Assembly (NCBI GenBank): GCA_030847615.1
Contig: JAUMIR010000003.1
Coordinates: 30,812,501 to 30,876,500, forward strand
Reading direction: 5' to 3'
Origin: Gambelia wislizenii
Taxonomy: Eukaryota; Chordata; Lepidosauria; Squamata; Crotaphytidae
DNA length: 64,000 nt
The notes beneath the pieces were generated by a model. The model was not told where the DNA came from. It ran no database searches and worked only from the letters and a program-made list of their open reading frames with translations. Position 1 is the first letter of the stretch. The number at the start of each line of letters is the position of its first letter. The position numbers and the translations under genes were made by a program. Positions 1-11,320 of this stretch are shown piece by piece.

Positions 1-173
1 CATTGCAAAGTCACAATGCTGTGTTTGAAAATGAGAAATATCTCATCAAAATGTGACACGTATTCCACTAGTCAAAGTACTCCACTAGTCACGTATTCTA
101 CTAGTCCCTCTTACATTAGTAGAACTCTTATAATAATTATTAACCAGATCTTCCCTCCCGGTTATTATAATAG
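1..173. other. unassigned sequence
   Basis: AT-rich sequence with a short tandem motif (ACTAGTC repeated near 68-106). No gene or repeat family recognised. Confidence 0.4.
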
Positions 174-179
174 TGACAG

Positions 180-301
180 CAACTTGTGATTCTCCAGATG
201 TTGTTGGATTGTGACTCTCATCAGCCCGAGTCAGCATGGCTCGTAAGTAGTAAGGGATTATGGGGGAAGCACAGTCCAACAACATCTGTAAGTCACAAAG
301 T
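180..301. repeat. palindromic hAT-type MITE (CAGATGTTGTTGGA arms)
   Basis: The left arm has CCAGATGTTGTTGGA at about 194-208 and the right arm its reverse complement at about 274-288, around a short core containing CTCATCAGCCCGAGTCAGCA. The same arm sequence occurs in the well-delimited MITE at 30086-30319 and the core resembles the copy at 14148. It is read as a non-autonomous DNA transposon remnant; the outermost ends are not sharp. Confidence 0.6.
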
Positions 302-1097
302 GAGAGATTAGAAACACTTGTCACTTAGAGCATCAAGATTCAGAAAGAGAATGGTTGCCTTGCACAGCGATGAGAGATATTATTAAGTAGCAAATCACAC
401 CCCAGAATAATGTCTTCATTACAGACATATTATTTTCTGTAATGCCTTCCATACTGGTCATTTTTGGTAGATCCTGGAGACAGGGTTCACCTTTGTGTTC
501 TCTGATGGAGAAGTCAAGGCATGGTGACACTATGGCCTTGTCTATATGAGCCAAATTAAGCAGCCTCCCCCACTATTCCTGCACTCAGCAGTCCAGATGA
601 CACCGGGCTTTTGCCCTGATCCTAGTCCAAACTGTCCAGATGATGTCTGGGCAGTTCCAATGAGAATCAGGGGCAAATACCCCCTAAAACAGAGTGGACA
701 CATTAAAAAAAAAAAACAACACCTCACCATTTGCTTCAGTTTTTCCAGAGAAAATAGTGAGTTCTGTTACAACAATGGAGGCAGGGTGTCCACATACACA
801 ACCTGCGCAGTGCCCAGTGCAGCCATTTCCCAGCTGGGTCATGCACGTCTCATCTGCTGAGGTCATTGCAAGGCACCAGCCATGTGACCATGGTTGGGTG
901 CCTCATTCTTGACCTTGGAAGACATGACCAGCATGGGGAAGAGAAATGCTGGTTTGCATGTGAGCCACAGGCATGTGGACACCCCTCTGTTGCGAATGGA
1001 AGGGCAGAAAATGGGAGGAAATGCCCTGGATCCCGGGGATGGAATACTCTAGGCTACACCCAGGGTATTCTGAACCATACAGACAAGCCCTTTGATG
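302..1097. other. unassigned sequence with a possible MITE end
   Basis: No coding signal. Around 538-553 the text CTTGTCTATATGAGCC resembles the ends of the TCTACAC MITE family seen at 8733, 10829, 24070 and 46893, so a decayed copy may start here. There is an A12 run near 703-714. Open frames here are short and lack known motifs. Confidence 0.3.
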
Positions 1098-1312
1098 CAT
1101 GTTGCCGAAGTGTAATATCCTACATTTCTCCCGGTTGAAATTCATTTTGTTAGTATTGGCCCAAATTTCTAATCTGTTCAGGTCATTTTGGATTCTGATC
1201 CTGTCCTCTGGGATATTAGCTACTCCCCTAATTTGGTGTCATCTGTAAACTTGATAAGCATACCCTCTATTACCTCATCTAAGTCACTGATAAAGATGTT
1301 GACTAGCACTCA
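1098..1312 (-). mobile_element. CR1 LINE ORF2 fragment
   Basis: Aligns by eye with the intact CR1 at about 40,850-41,055 (shared GTGTCATCTG, GATAAAGATGTTGA and neighbouring text), so it is a piece of reverse transcriptase coding sequence on the minus strand. It has indels relative to the intact element. It is out of order relative to the CR1 piece at 2078, so the two are separate insertions or were rearranged. Confidence 0.85.
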
Positions 1313-1515
1313 TGAGAGAACGATCATGTGAGGAATTCAAAAATAAAAAGGAAAAGAAACATCAAAAATTAAAACCAAGCACCAAAACACATTTTAAAAA
1401 CCCCAAGTAACCCAGAGAGGGTAAAAAAAAAAGTGTGTCACTTGCCTCAATGTCCCAATCTTGACTGAAAATATTCTGCAGGGACTGTCCAGAAAGCAAC
1501 TAGGTACCAGTAAAC
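1313..1515 (+). repeat. fragment of the GACTTTATCAGA MITE family
   Basis: The A-rich stretch followed by CAAGTAACCCAGAGAGGGTA, then a TCACTTGCCT-like stretch, parallels 14,950-15,080 and 52,980-53,110 inside fuller copies. Neither terminus is present here. Confidence 0.5.
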
Positions 1516-1559
1516 TATAAACAGCACTAGTCTGGGAAGGGAGCCAACTGTTAATTAGC

Positions 1560-2060
1560 TCTCAGGAATGCAAATACAGTCAAAGATTTAGTCCAGTAAC
1601 AGAGTCCAAAAGAGTCAGAGGCTCACGGCAATAAGGCAGCACGGTCCAATGTAGTCCGTGAGTCAACATGAGTAGGCAGCAGAGAAGTCAGAGACAGTCC
1701 AAGGTCTAAGCACAAGTCAGGGTAAAAGAAGTCAAGATAACCAGAATCCAGGCTCTGAAGTCAGCAAGAAGCTTTCACAAGGAAGATCAGGTGATCCCAG
1801 ACAAAGCCTCAATCACCTCTTTCAGCATATATAAAGCAATTAAGAATTTGTCAGGTGTTTCCTAATGAGCAGGTTTTTCTCATAAAGTCTCAGAGACTTC
1901 CTTTGAGCTTCCTTTTGAGTTTGCTGCTGGGTATACGATGGTGGAGGTAAGTCCCTCTCTTCTTCATCATCCTTATCTGAGTTGGCAGGACTCTCTGCTG
2001 GGTCTGATGCCAACCCCCTCAGACCAGGCTCTTCCTCTGTTTGAGCCTGCAGGTTGGCAG
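1560..2060 (-). repeat. probable retroelement remnant with TATA box and acidic Pro-rich reading frame
   Basis: On the minus strand a 78-residue open frame (2076-1840) is rich in Asp/Glu and Pro and contains DLPPPSYTQQQ. Downstream of it on the same strand is CTTTATATATG (near 1825-1835), then repetitive GACT/CTGACT-type text. The arrangement resembles promoter-bearing ends of LTR-type retroelements common in squamates. I recognise no specific family and the peptide has no known domain. Confidence 0.3.
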
Positions 2061-2077
2061 GGTTCCCTGCTGTCACT

Positions 2078-2290
2078 GTTTATCAATATCCTTCCTGAAC
2101 TGTGGTGCCCAGAACTGAACACAGTAGTCCAGGTGAGGTCTGACTAAAGCAGAATAGAGTGGCAGCATTACTTCCATTGATCTAGAAACTATACTCTTAT
2201 TAATCCAGCCTAGAATCACATTTAGCTGTTGCATTACACTGCTGACTCATGTCTTTCTGCATGTACTGCCCTCAAGCCATGTGTTATCCA
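2078..2290 (-). mobile_element. CR1 LINE ORF2 C-terminal fragment
   Basis: Matches the intact CR1 near 40,565-40,800 (TGTGGTGCCCAGAACTG, then GCAGAATAGAGTGGCA). It encodes the antisense of the ORF2 C-terminal region, with several mismatches, so it is an old copy. Confidence 0.85.
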
Positions 2291-2403
2291 TCCTATATCT
2301 GTGCATATATGTTTGCCACTCTTTCAGGGCTTGTCTAGTTTGGTCAGAATATGACATCTTCTGGCCAGCATATTCTAGCCCCAGGGCTGTCCTGTTTCCC
2401 CTT

Positions 2404-2690
2404 GTTATTGTGATGAAACAGGCAGAGGTCCATGTACACACTGGCTGCTGCATGCACACACGGGATGGTTTTGTCAGTCACCTTCCCCGCTGTCACTTGT
2501 TGCGCCGTCTGAAGCCAGAAAGGAGGCCCTCAGAATGTGATCAAAGCTGGTCACATGCAGGGGGCCTTGATCATGTGCGGGGGGCCTCCTTCCTGGCAGT
2601 AGAGTGACTCCAGCAGCAGCATCTGGCAATATAGTCCAGTGTGCAGGTACAGACCCTGCATTCCTGTGCCGGACTAATCTGGGTTTCCCC
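2404..2690. repeat. fragment of the TCTACAC MITE family
   Basis: The block around 2510-2610 with CAAAGCTGGTCACATGC and a second CATGTG unit is shared with the copies at 8733 and 24070. Both termini are missing or degenerate. Confidence 0.5.
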
Positions 2691-4140
2691 ACATAATGTG
2701 GATTTTTATTTAAATCATTTAAGATGGGTTTACCACAGTTTCCCCATTGTTTTTCATGTTTTGATGCTTTTTATCATCCAATAATACTTGCAGGTGTTGC
2801 ATGATGCACCTCCCCATGGATATTTCTTACAATCTCTTTGTAAATCTACAACTTTAAGGTTCTAAGACCTTCCTTAGAGTGTTGTATTGTACCAAAGGGA
2901 CTGAATTTTGTATAGTTACACTGTAGATAGAAGGAAAATTGCATTAGAGGTAACTTAGTATGTTCTGCTCATTGCAGATTTCTAATTTCAAGGTGGCTGA
3001 TATAATCTATGTAGCTAACCAGGACTTATTTGCAACACTCACTGAAAGTAAACGGCAGATGCTTATACATTGCAGTAAAAGTTGGAGCAAACTGGTGTTT
3101 TAGGTGGCAAAAAATCAGATAACTTCACAACATTTTTCAAAATGACTTCTTCTTAACAATGTCACTAATAAGGATGGTTTTTTTTTCTGTTAGGTAGCTG
3201 ATACGTGAATAGTTTCCAATTTTATCAGGGGCAGTTTCAACAACTGGCATCTATGTGTTTCTTCCCAAACCCCACTGATCCCACAGAGTAACCCATTACT
3301 AACATATAAACCTGTCCTGAACCTGCTTAATGATTTTTCTTTCCTGGCACTCCAAGCAACAACAAAGAACTGAATTAGCTATCTTTTAAAGTTTACTACA
3401 ACTTTCATTGTTCTTTAGTACTGTGGAGAATAAAAAAGTGGCTGGCTACAGAGCTCCCCAGCACTTGTTGGAGCATGCCACGCCCAAGGCTAGAATCCTT
3501 CTAAAGAAACTTTCTTCAGGATCCTCTCAAACCTGGATCCAGCCCAGATTTTAACACTTTGATACATACTTCAAAGCTTGCCCTTGCTGGTGGAACTTCA
3601 GTTTAATCCCTTTGGTTAGTAACCTTTTTTTTCTGAGCTCCAATTTGAGCAAAAATTTGAAACCTTTCCATGCTCAGTAATTCTAGAACCCTTCCCCTCA
3701 TACATATGCACAAGTGTGTGCACACACACACATACACTCTTTGGTAAGTTTCAGCTTCAGTAAATACCTCTGAGTGAGACTGCAGCCTGCTGTTATGACG
3801 TTCAGTCTAGCAGCAGTATTTGCTCTAATTAGAATATCTATCCTGCCCCTGATTGACATAGCCAATAAAACATGGAATAATAAAGGATGTTAAAGTGTAA
3901 AGCACAGAATAAGGGACACAATGTTAAAATGTTATCTTCCGTATCATGTTCTAACCAAAGCAAGTACCAGATCTCCAATACACTCTAATCAACTTAAATC
4001 TGTAAAGATAACTTTTCAGAGTTCTAGAATACTGCTGTGACTTTCTACAAGGCTGCAGAGATTAATCAGTCACTTTTCTGTTTGACTGAAGTGTTACCAT
4101 AAATACTTGGGTCTGTTGAGACCCTCTAAAGCATCAGTAT
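2691..4140. other. unassigned sequence
   Basis: About 1.4 kb, AT-rich, no recognisable coding exon, repeat family or RNA gene. A short CA tract lies near 3719-3735. Confidence 0.4.
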
Positions 4141-5682
4141 TACCGTATATTCCAGTGTATAAGATGGCATTCGAGCCCTTAAAAATATCCTCCATAATGG
4201 AGGATTGACTTATATGGCGGATACACGTTGATTCACCCCGCCGTCGGATCTCCTGCCTCTTCGCTCCCTTCACAAATGGAGCGAAGAGGCAGGAGATTGG
4301 GGGGGGGTGAGGCAAAGTGTTTACCAGTTCATTCTCCCCCCTCCTCTGCCTTCTCCTCCTTTGCGGAGCAACCAAAGACAGAGGAGGGGGGAGAATGTTG
4401 CAGTTTGTCACGACCACCGCTCGATCCCCTGTGTGTTCAGTGGCCAAGGCAAACCGGGCATTTTTGCCCCTTTCCTCCATCTTCCTTGAAGGTGGAGGAA
4501 AGGGGCAAATCTAGCTGTTTGCCCCGGCTGCCCCCGCTTCCCCCGTCTTCATCCCCTTCGGAAGAGAGCCAAGACGGAGGGAGGGGGTGGAAAGCGGTGA
4601 AAATGCCTAGTTTGCCTCAGCAGCCCCCTTCCCTCCGTTTTGGCTATCTTCCGAAGGGGCCAAGGCAGGGGAAGTGAGGGCAGCCGCAGCAAACCGCTAG
4701 TTTTGCCCCTTTCCTCCACCTTCCTTGAAAGGGACCAAGGCGGGGGAAGTGGGGGTGGTTCGGAAGAGAGCCAAGACAGAGGGAAGGGGGCTGCTGAGGC
4801 AAACTGGGCATTTTCACCCCTTTCCTCCACCTTCCTTGAAGGTGGAGGAAAGGGGCAAAACTAGCGGTTTGCCGTGGCAATGCGCCCCCACTTCCCCCAC
4901 ATTGGTGCCCTTGAAGGTGGAGGAAAGGGGTGAAACTAGTGGTTTGCTATGGCCACCCCCCGCTTCCCCCGCCTTGGCCTCTTCGGAAGAGAGCCAAGAC
5001 GGAGGGAAGGGGGCAGCCGAGGCAAATGGGCATTTTTGCCCCTTTCCTCCACCTTTGAGTCAAGTTTGACTGGAATGTTGAAGAGAGGGGCTAATGCCAT
5101 GGTTTGCCTTTGTGGCTGCCCATTCCCTCCGTCTTCCTTCCCTTCACAAAGGGAAGGAAGATGGAGGGAATGGGCAGCCGCTGGGGCAAACTGGGTATAT
5201 TTGCCCCTTTCTTCCACCTTCGAGTCAAGGGTGACTGGAAGGTGGAAGAGAGGGGTGAATGCTGCGGTTTGCCATGGATGCTGCCCATCCCCTCCATCTT
5301 CATTCCCATTGCAAAGGGAACAAAGATGGAGGGAATGGACAGTGGCCAAGGTAAACCAGGTTCATTTGGGCCCCCTCCTCTGCCTTCACCCCCTTTGGGG
5401 AGCAAACGAAGTTGGAAGAATGGGGCAAATGTTGCGGCTGGCTGGCTGGCTGGAAGAGCCCTGCCATCTGATTCTCTTTGCTTTCCCAACTCATGAGGAG
5501 ATCCTCGTGAGTTGGGAAACAAAGAGGATCAGCTGGCAAGGCTCCCCCAGCCAGCCAGCCATCCAGCCAAATTGGGGGTGGTGGTCTTATAAGGCGAATA
5601 TATGCCAAATTCTAGATTTTTAGTTGAAAATTGCGGGGTCGTCTTATATGCCCAGTCGTCTTATACGCCGGAATATACGATA
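4141..5682. mobile_element. TIR element filled with GC-rich palindromic repeats
   Basis: The left end reads TACCGTATATTCCAGTGTAT and the right end, reverse complemented, reads TATCGTATATTCCGGCGTAT. These are imperfect terminal inverted repeats, flanked by TA on both sides. Between them are repeated GC-rich units, many self-complementary, for example a TCCACCTTCCTTGAAGGTGGA palindrome near 4476-4498 and again near 4825-4845. Numerous open frames on both strands cross the block, but they are Pro/Gly/Arg-rich mirror images of each other and not genes. It is best read as a non-autonomous DNA transposon whose interior has expanded by duplication. TA flanks would fit a Tc1/mariner-type element, but the superfamily is not settled. 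Confidence 0.6.
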
Positions 5683-5734
5683 ATTTGGGGAATGAATGGT
5701 GAATGGCAGGCAACGAGCAAGATCTTGAGACCTA

Positions 5735-6225
5735 TCTATTCTGGTACTCAGGAGGAGATGTTAAGCTAGATAGTTTATTTAATTGACCTTTATTGAGGAA
5801 ATAATAACAAAATTCACACACACACACACACACACATACACACTCAGGCTTCAAGTAATTACGCAAGGCTAATGAAATAAGTAGGGAGTACTTGGATAAA
5901 GGAATAAAGTAAGGGGTTGTTTTAGGGTGATACATTACTGATCAGAGGCAAGACAGCTCTTTACACACCTTGAATACCTCAGCTAGGTTTGATTGGGTTA
6001 GTCAAATGTTCAGGGAAGAAGTTGCCCTGTAGGTTACCTTTCTTTGGGATTTCTAATGGCCCCTCCCTAGTGCATACATGACTTCATCTCAATGCTAGTC
6101 CTTGGGATTCCTGGTTTTTGGGAGTTCCCAGTTTACTTGCCAAACTCTTAGAAGGCCACCACTGTCCAAATTATTAAATATTGCCAATTATTAATGATAA
6201 GGGGTGGGAGGTGTCAGGGCAGGTA
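5735..6225 (-). repeat. LTR-like repeat, copy 1
   Basis: Shares the order of several blocks with 55,770-56,525: a polyadenylation-like AATAAA on the minus strand (about 5790), a CA tract at 5814-5837, GGCTTCAAG, and an end block GGTGTCAGGGCAGGTAA. The minus-strand polyadenylation signal and two independent copies suggest a retroelement terminal repeat, but classic TG...CA ends and target duplications were not established. Confidence 0.4.
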
Positions 6226-6279
6226 ATAGAAGCACTAGTCAGGTTTTCATGTCCTTTCCCCCATCCCCAGCCCACATGT

Positions 6280-6597
6280 TAGGAGATTTTCAGACATGAT
6301 TTTAAGCAGGATATATTCCAAAACAGCTCCATTGCTGCCGCACGGCAGGGAGCAGTTTCGGACAATGCCGTCCCTCTGCCAAACCCCTCCGTGTCACTTC
6401 GGTGACAGAATGGAGGAAACCGTGTCATATTTCATTCATGATTGTTGCCCGTGAGTGAAAGACGATTCTGTCATGGAAGTGACATGGAGGGGTTCGGCAG
6501 AGGGACAGCGTCATCCGAAACATCTCCCCTGCCGTGTGGCAGCAACGGAGCTGTTTTGGAATATATCCTGCCGAAAATCACGTCTGAAAATCTCCTA
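6280..6597. mobile_element. 318-bp palindromic MITE
   Basis: The two halves are inverted copies: TAGGAGATTTTCAGAC at the left end and GTCTGAAAATCTCCTA at the right, then ATATATTCCAAAACAGCTCC and its complement, then CCTCTGCC/GGCAGAGG blocks. The arms are more than 100 bp each with a small central loop. No open frame. The same terminus recurs at 53293-53518. It is a non-autonomous foldback-type DNA transposon of unassigned superfamily. Confidence 0.75.
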
Positions 6598-7169
6598 AGT
6601 CTCTAATTGACACTAATGGGAAGGTGATTTTCCCTACCCTAAACCATGTTCTTTCGCAAACCTTTTCAAATTCTCACTGTTCAGAATCTGATAAGGCATC
6701 AGCAACTTTCCAGAAAGATTAAAAGGCAAGACAAGAGCACTTGGCAGATCAATTTGGTAATAACTCTGTTCAGAACCAGAAAAGATTGTGATGGATCCAA
6801 ATTTTTAACAAGCTGGTTTCAAATGTGATTATATTAATTTCATCTGCCACTGATGTAAATTGGCTAATCTGAAAGGACTCCCTGCTTTTTAGGTATAGTT
6901 ACAGAAGTGTCAAATCAACCCTGTTTAAGGGGTGGTGGTGGTCCTGAATTTTCTTTCAATATGTGTCTTAGTCCCATGCTATCTATCAATCTATCTATCT
7001 TCCACATTTTTTTCACCACTTTTATACAGTTTGAGAGAAAAGATATTCCTTTGGGAAAGAATTTCAAAGTCAGAGAACATTTTGGAGAAATTCTCATAAC
7101 TGAAGTTCAGGATGCTTCCACTTGCTTTGTTACAGGCTGAATGCTAATTTCTGTATATGTTTTGAAGAA
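6598..7169. other. unassigned sequence
   Basis: No repeat family or exon recognised. A short (ATCT)n stretch lies near 6980-7000. Confidence 0.4.
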
Positions 7170-7315
7170 TTTAAATCCTTGAAGCCTATATATTCAGGAA
7201 ATAAGCAAGTCTGTATAAAGTAAAAAGACAAATGCTTGTGTAAGCATTTTTATTTTTATTTTTTAGTTTATACAGGCTTGCTTATTTCCTGAATATATAG
7301 GTTCAGGGGTTTATC
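7170..7315. repeat. inverted repeat with about 45-bp arms
   Basis: CCTATATATTCAGGAAATAA on the left (about 7187-7206) is answered by its reverse complement on the right (about 7282-7301). The arms extend outward with mismatches and the loop is an AT-rich stretch. A small hairpin MITE is likely. Confidence 0.65.
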
Positions 7316-8732
7316 AGCTAGTTCAGAGCATGAAACCACCTATTTCCAAACAAAGTAGATAAAAATGAGTCAAACAGGAAAGCATTTCCAGAATACAGTA
7401 GAACCAAAAATGTGTGCCACATGTATATAATAGTGGTAACTGGCTGATGCAATCACCTGTAAGCAGGCTGAGGGCTGATACACTCTGACGCAATCATCTG
7501 ATTGCAGGCCACCAGAAACAATGGCTAATGTCACTCTCTGGTGATTGTTCCCTCAGGTGCCCTCATATGAATCTCACCCAATGTTGTTGAATATTATTGT
7601 TGGTATTAATGGGGGCTAGTTAGATCCATCTCTGTTTGGACCAATAGAGGCTGGAGGCAGTATTAAAAACACTTCCTGAGATACAAATGTTACACTGTTT
7701 ACTCCCTGCAATGTGGTCAAACGTGTTGTCTCCTACAGCTGTTATGCTGTTCCTGGCTAATATGTACCAAAAAAGGCTGGTGAAAGAGAGAGTGAGAACA
7801 TCTTCTCTCAATATTTAGACTAGTAAATAAACACTTCTTATATGAATAGATGAATGCTTGTTATACTGTATAAATATGTAACAAATATTGCAATGTATTG
7901 CAATATCTGTATGTTTTCCCCACAGATGACACGTGGAAGTTTACATTTCTCTATTAATTAATGTATAGAGACATCTGCTAGAGATAAAGTGGACAACATT
8001 TTTCTAAGGTACATTTGGAGATTTTAATTGTTCTTATTAAGGCCACTTTGCAGAAACCTGTCAGATTTTCTCCACCATTATTTTCTGGCTGCCTTCTCAC
8101 TGCCACAAAACTCTACAATGGAACAGGGACGGAGTAGAGATAACAGTAGCCAAACTTTCAATAAAGTTGATATTGTTGCTTGTTGCAGTGGCAGTACAAA
8201 ACCCAAAAACCCTTGTGTGGAAAAAAGGAGGTGATATATAACCACTGCTAACAAAAAATCCCACATATGAAAATTCTCCCCCACACTTGAGAACTCTGAT
8301 AAAATGGCACCCACAATTTCTCTGCCTCAAAAATGGGATGGTGAATTCTAAAAGGGCAATTGCTTACTGTTCTTTGTCTGCATCATCCTTTTTTCCCCCC
8401 TGTCTTTTTGAGTTGACTTCATTAGTTTTCAGTGATATTAGCATATGACCAAACCCAGGGATCTGTGAAACATTTGCTCCATTGAATATTTTATATGAAT
8501 TTACCCAATTCCACACCTCCTAGACTGAATACACACCTGGAAGAAATTTCTTGTTGGAAATCCAATTTCCTGGTTAACATTGTGTTAGATAGTGGTGGGC
8601 AAAGCGAAGTTCATTGGCTGTATACAGACCCCAAAGCAACGTTTACAGTCCTTGACATCTCCTGGTCTGCTCCCCCATGGCAAAATATTATTGTTCATGA
8701 AAATCTAATTTCCCTACTCCTGGAGACTTGTA
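7316..8732. other. unassigned sequence
   Basis: About 1.4 kb of AT-rich DNA. No exon or repeat recognised with confidence. Open frames are short and lack family motifs. Confidence 0.4.
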
Positions 8733-9255
8733 AGAGCTCATCTACACAAACCAGGATATGTTGGCTCCTTGCTGGCTACAGATCATGCCCATTGCTCCCC
8801 TGTACCCTCCATAGAATGGGAGGAACTCCTGATGGGCACACCGGCCCCATTGCTGCAGACACCACCATGCTTTTCCTTGTTGACTCAGAAGGCAGGAAAG
8901 TGGCCCACAACATGTGACAGGCCCCCTGCATGTGACCAGGCTTGGTCACATACCATGGGAGACCTTCCTGCCTCCCTGGAGAGCCAGAGAGACTGCAGCA
9001 GCAGTGAGGGCCAGCCTGCAGGGACAAGCTCCTGCAGACCTGTGGGGGCCAATAGTTTTTTTGCTGGTGGTAATGGAGTAAACTGGATATTTTATTATAA
9101 GAGTGTATCAGGCCCTACCTCACCTTCACCCTGTCTCAGCCTGTACCTATAGTGGGAGTGGTGAGGACTGCCCAGGGGCAAATGCTGCATTATATGGACT
9201 GCAGGGCTCTGAGATGGAGGCAAGATGGGGTATTTTGTCTGTGTGGACAAGCTCT
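8733..9255. mobile_element. TCTACAC-family MITE, copy 1
   Basis: Ends are AGAGCTCATCTACACA (left) and TGTGTGGACAAGCTCT (right), inverted repeats with three mismatches. The interior shares CACATG-containing blocks with copies at 10829, 24070 and 46893. The flanking octamers GACTTGTA and GCTTTGTG match at 5 of 8 positions, compatible with a decayed 8-bp hAT target duplication. No transposase is encoded. Confidence 0.65.
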
Positions 9256-10828
9256 GCTTTGTGGTAAAATGGGATATAGGATGTCCTCCGTATTTTCCAA
9301 ATCCAAAAAAGGCATTAAAAAAAATTTAAAAGCATTTTTCAGATTCCAGAAAATTTGTTTCCCACACTGTTGGATGTTGCAAGATAAAAAGAAAAAAAGT
9401 TTTTTTGAAAATGGACACCCCTTTTTAAAAGCAAAGGGAAAAAAGCAAGCAAACCTCCCCAACACACACATTTTTTGGATCTTTTTAAAAAATGCTCACA
9501 AATATGCCTTGGTAAGTCATGGATGCACCTATTGATATATCCATTTGAAAATGCACACAAAAATAAAAAGGAAAAGGAAAATCCACATGGAATTAGCAAA
9601 AACCTGTAAATGGGGAAAGGGGGAACCCCACCAAAATGGACTTTATGAGATAGATTTTTCCATCCCTATGCAAATCTGATCAGCTATCAGCTGTCATGAC
9701 ATTATCATCTACATGCCAATAGAAGAAGCTTTCTACTCACCTACAATTGATTTAATTTTCTCTCAGTGATGGCACTGTATAGCCAAATCTGTTAAGTTAT
9801 GCAGTATTTTGACTCTATCATATTCATTATGTTATCCCCAATTAGTTGAGAAGACTACATAACATATAATTTAGTTAAATAGCCAAAAGAAATATTAACC
9901 AGGAGGGGGACAATAGGTCAACAGCTAGGAATTCTGGACAGAATGGCACACAACAATAGTGAAGCAAAATATATTTTGTTTTGCAGGTATATCTTTTCCA
10001 TATATCCCCACCAAGCTCTGCCTGAAAATAAAAATGGAAGGATATTCAACATCCTTGTACTGTACTGTGACTCAAAACAAAATGAATGACATAAGCACAG
10101 ATATTTCAGTCACACCAGGAGGTCTGATGAGCTTCAGAACTCCTGTGTGTAGCGTGTGAAGGAATGAGAGGGGGGGAAAGGCAATTTTGGAAATGGAAAC
10201 AAAGTGAGAGAAACATGAGCTAAAGGCTGGAAACATCTTGGGATGCAGTTACCTGTTTGCAGATCTAAAGTGAAGAAAATCATCTACCTGGGAGGAGTAC
10301 ATATATTAGTAAGTGTATCCTTGCAAATGAATCAAATATAGCAAAAACAAAAACAAAAACAAAAAACACACACACACACACAGAAATATCCAGTGCTCTT
10401 TCCATCAAAGTAAACCAAACTGAGTAACAAGCCTTTTAGAACATCTCACCCTTCAGAAAGTTGGGAGTATTACCAATAAGAGTAACCTATCTTGCACTTA
10501 TGAGTGATAAAAAGTCTAGATATGTAAAATGTACATATGGCTGGTAGAGATTCATCAGATCTGAGTGTCTTTTGGGCCAGAATTATGTTAGGAACTTACA
10601 CATGTGTAAGTCATGTTATGCATGTGGGGCCAAAAAGTCACTATTGCACAAGACATATTTCTACTGATAGCAGCAGAAGCAGAGTTGGGCACTGCATGGT
10701 CATCTGTTTCTTCTCTTTCCAAATTGTGCATTGTGAATTCAGTGTTGTGGTTGGGCATCCTATACTTTGCATTGTGTTTGTGTATTCTGTGCTTTGCATT
10801 GTGGTTGTGCATTATGCAATGTCACCTC
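9256..10828. other. unassigned, A/T-rich with simple repeats
   Basis: Contains homopolymer-rich text near 9305-9600 and a compound microsatellite of (AAAAAC)n followed by (CA)n at about 10340-10382. The apparent open frames through the poly-A stretches are Lys/Phe-rich artefacts. No gene found. Confidence 0.4.
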
Positions 10829-11320
10829 GGGCTCATCTACACAAGCCAGGATATGCTGGCTTCCTGCCAGCACATCCTGCCTATGAATCAGGCCTGTTCC
10901 TCCCCCCATTACCATCTCCAAATGGGAGGAAGTCCAGATGGACACACTGGCCCATCACTGTAGCCGCCACCACTGCAATCTACCTGGCTCTTCCAGAAGC
11001 TAGGAAGACAGCCTGCTACATGTGACCAAGGCCCCCTCCACATAATCATCCTTGGTCACATGCTGCAGGACTCCTTCCCACTTCGGAGAGAGCAAGGCAG
11101 ACCAGCAGCTACAGTGATGGGCCAGTGTGTCGGGACAGACTCCTGTAGTCATGCAGGGCTCAATCTGTCCTCAGTGGGAATGGATTAAAGCAAGTATTAT
11201 TATAACCATTTTATTGGCCCTTACCCCATCTTCCCCCATCTTAGTGCCATCTTTGACCTGGGAGTGGTGAGGACTGCAGGACTCTAAGATAGAGTACGTT
11301 GCCTGTGTAGACAAGACTCT
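10829..11320. mobile_element. TCTACAC-family MITE, copy 2
   Basis: The left end GGGCTCATCTACACAAGCC and right end GCCTGTGTAGACAAGACTCT are imperfect inverted repeats. The second block GCCAGGATATGCTGGC matches copies 1, 3 and 4. No transposase. Confidence 0.65.

Noticed and set aside
1098..2290. One CR1 copy interrupted by another element between 1312 and 2078
   Set aside because: The two CR1 pieces are in the wrong relative order for a single minus-strand element split by an insertion.
4094..5623. Many long overlapping open frames on both strands between 4.1 and 5.6 kb
   Set aside because: They are mirror images produced by GC-rich palindromic repeats, Pro/Gly/Arg/Leu-biased, with no domain and both strands equally open.
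9152..9599. Lys/Phe-rich frames near 9.2-9.6 kb
   Set aside because: They run through poly-A/poly-T stretches and have no domain.
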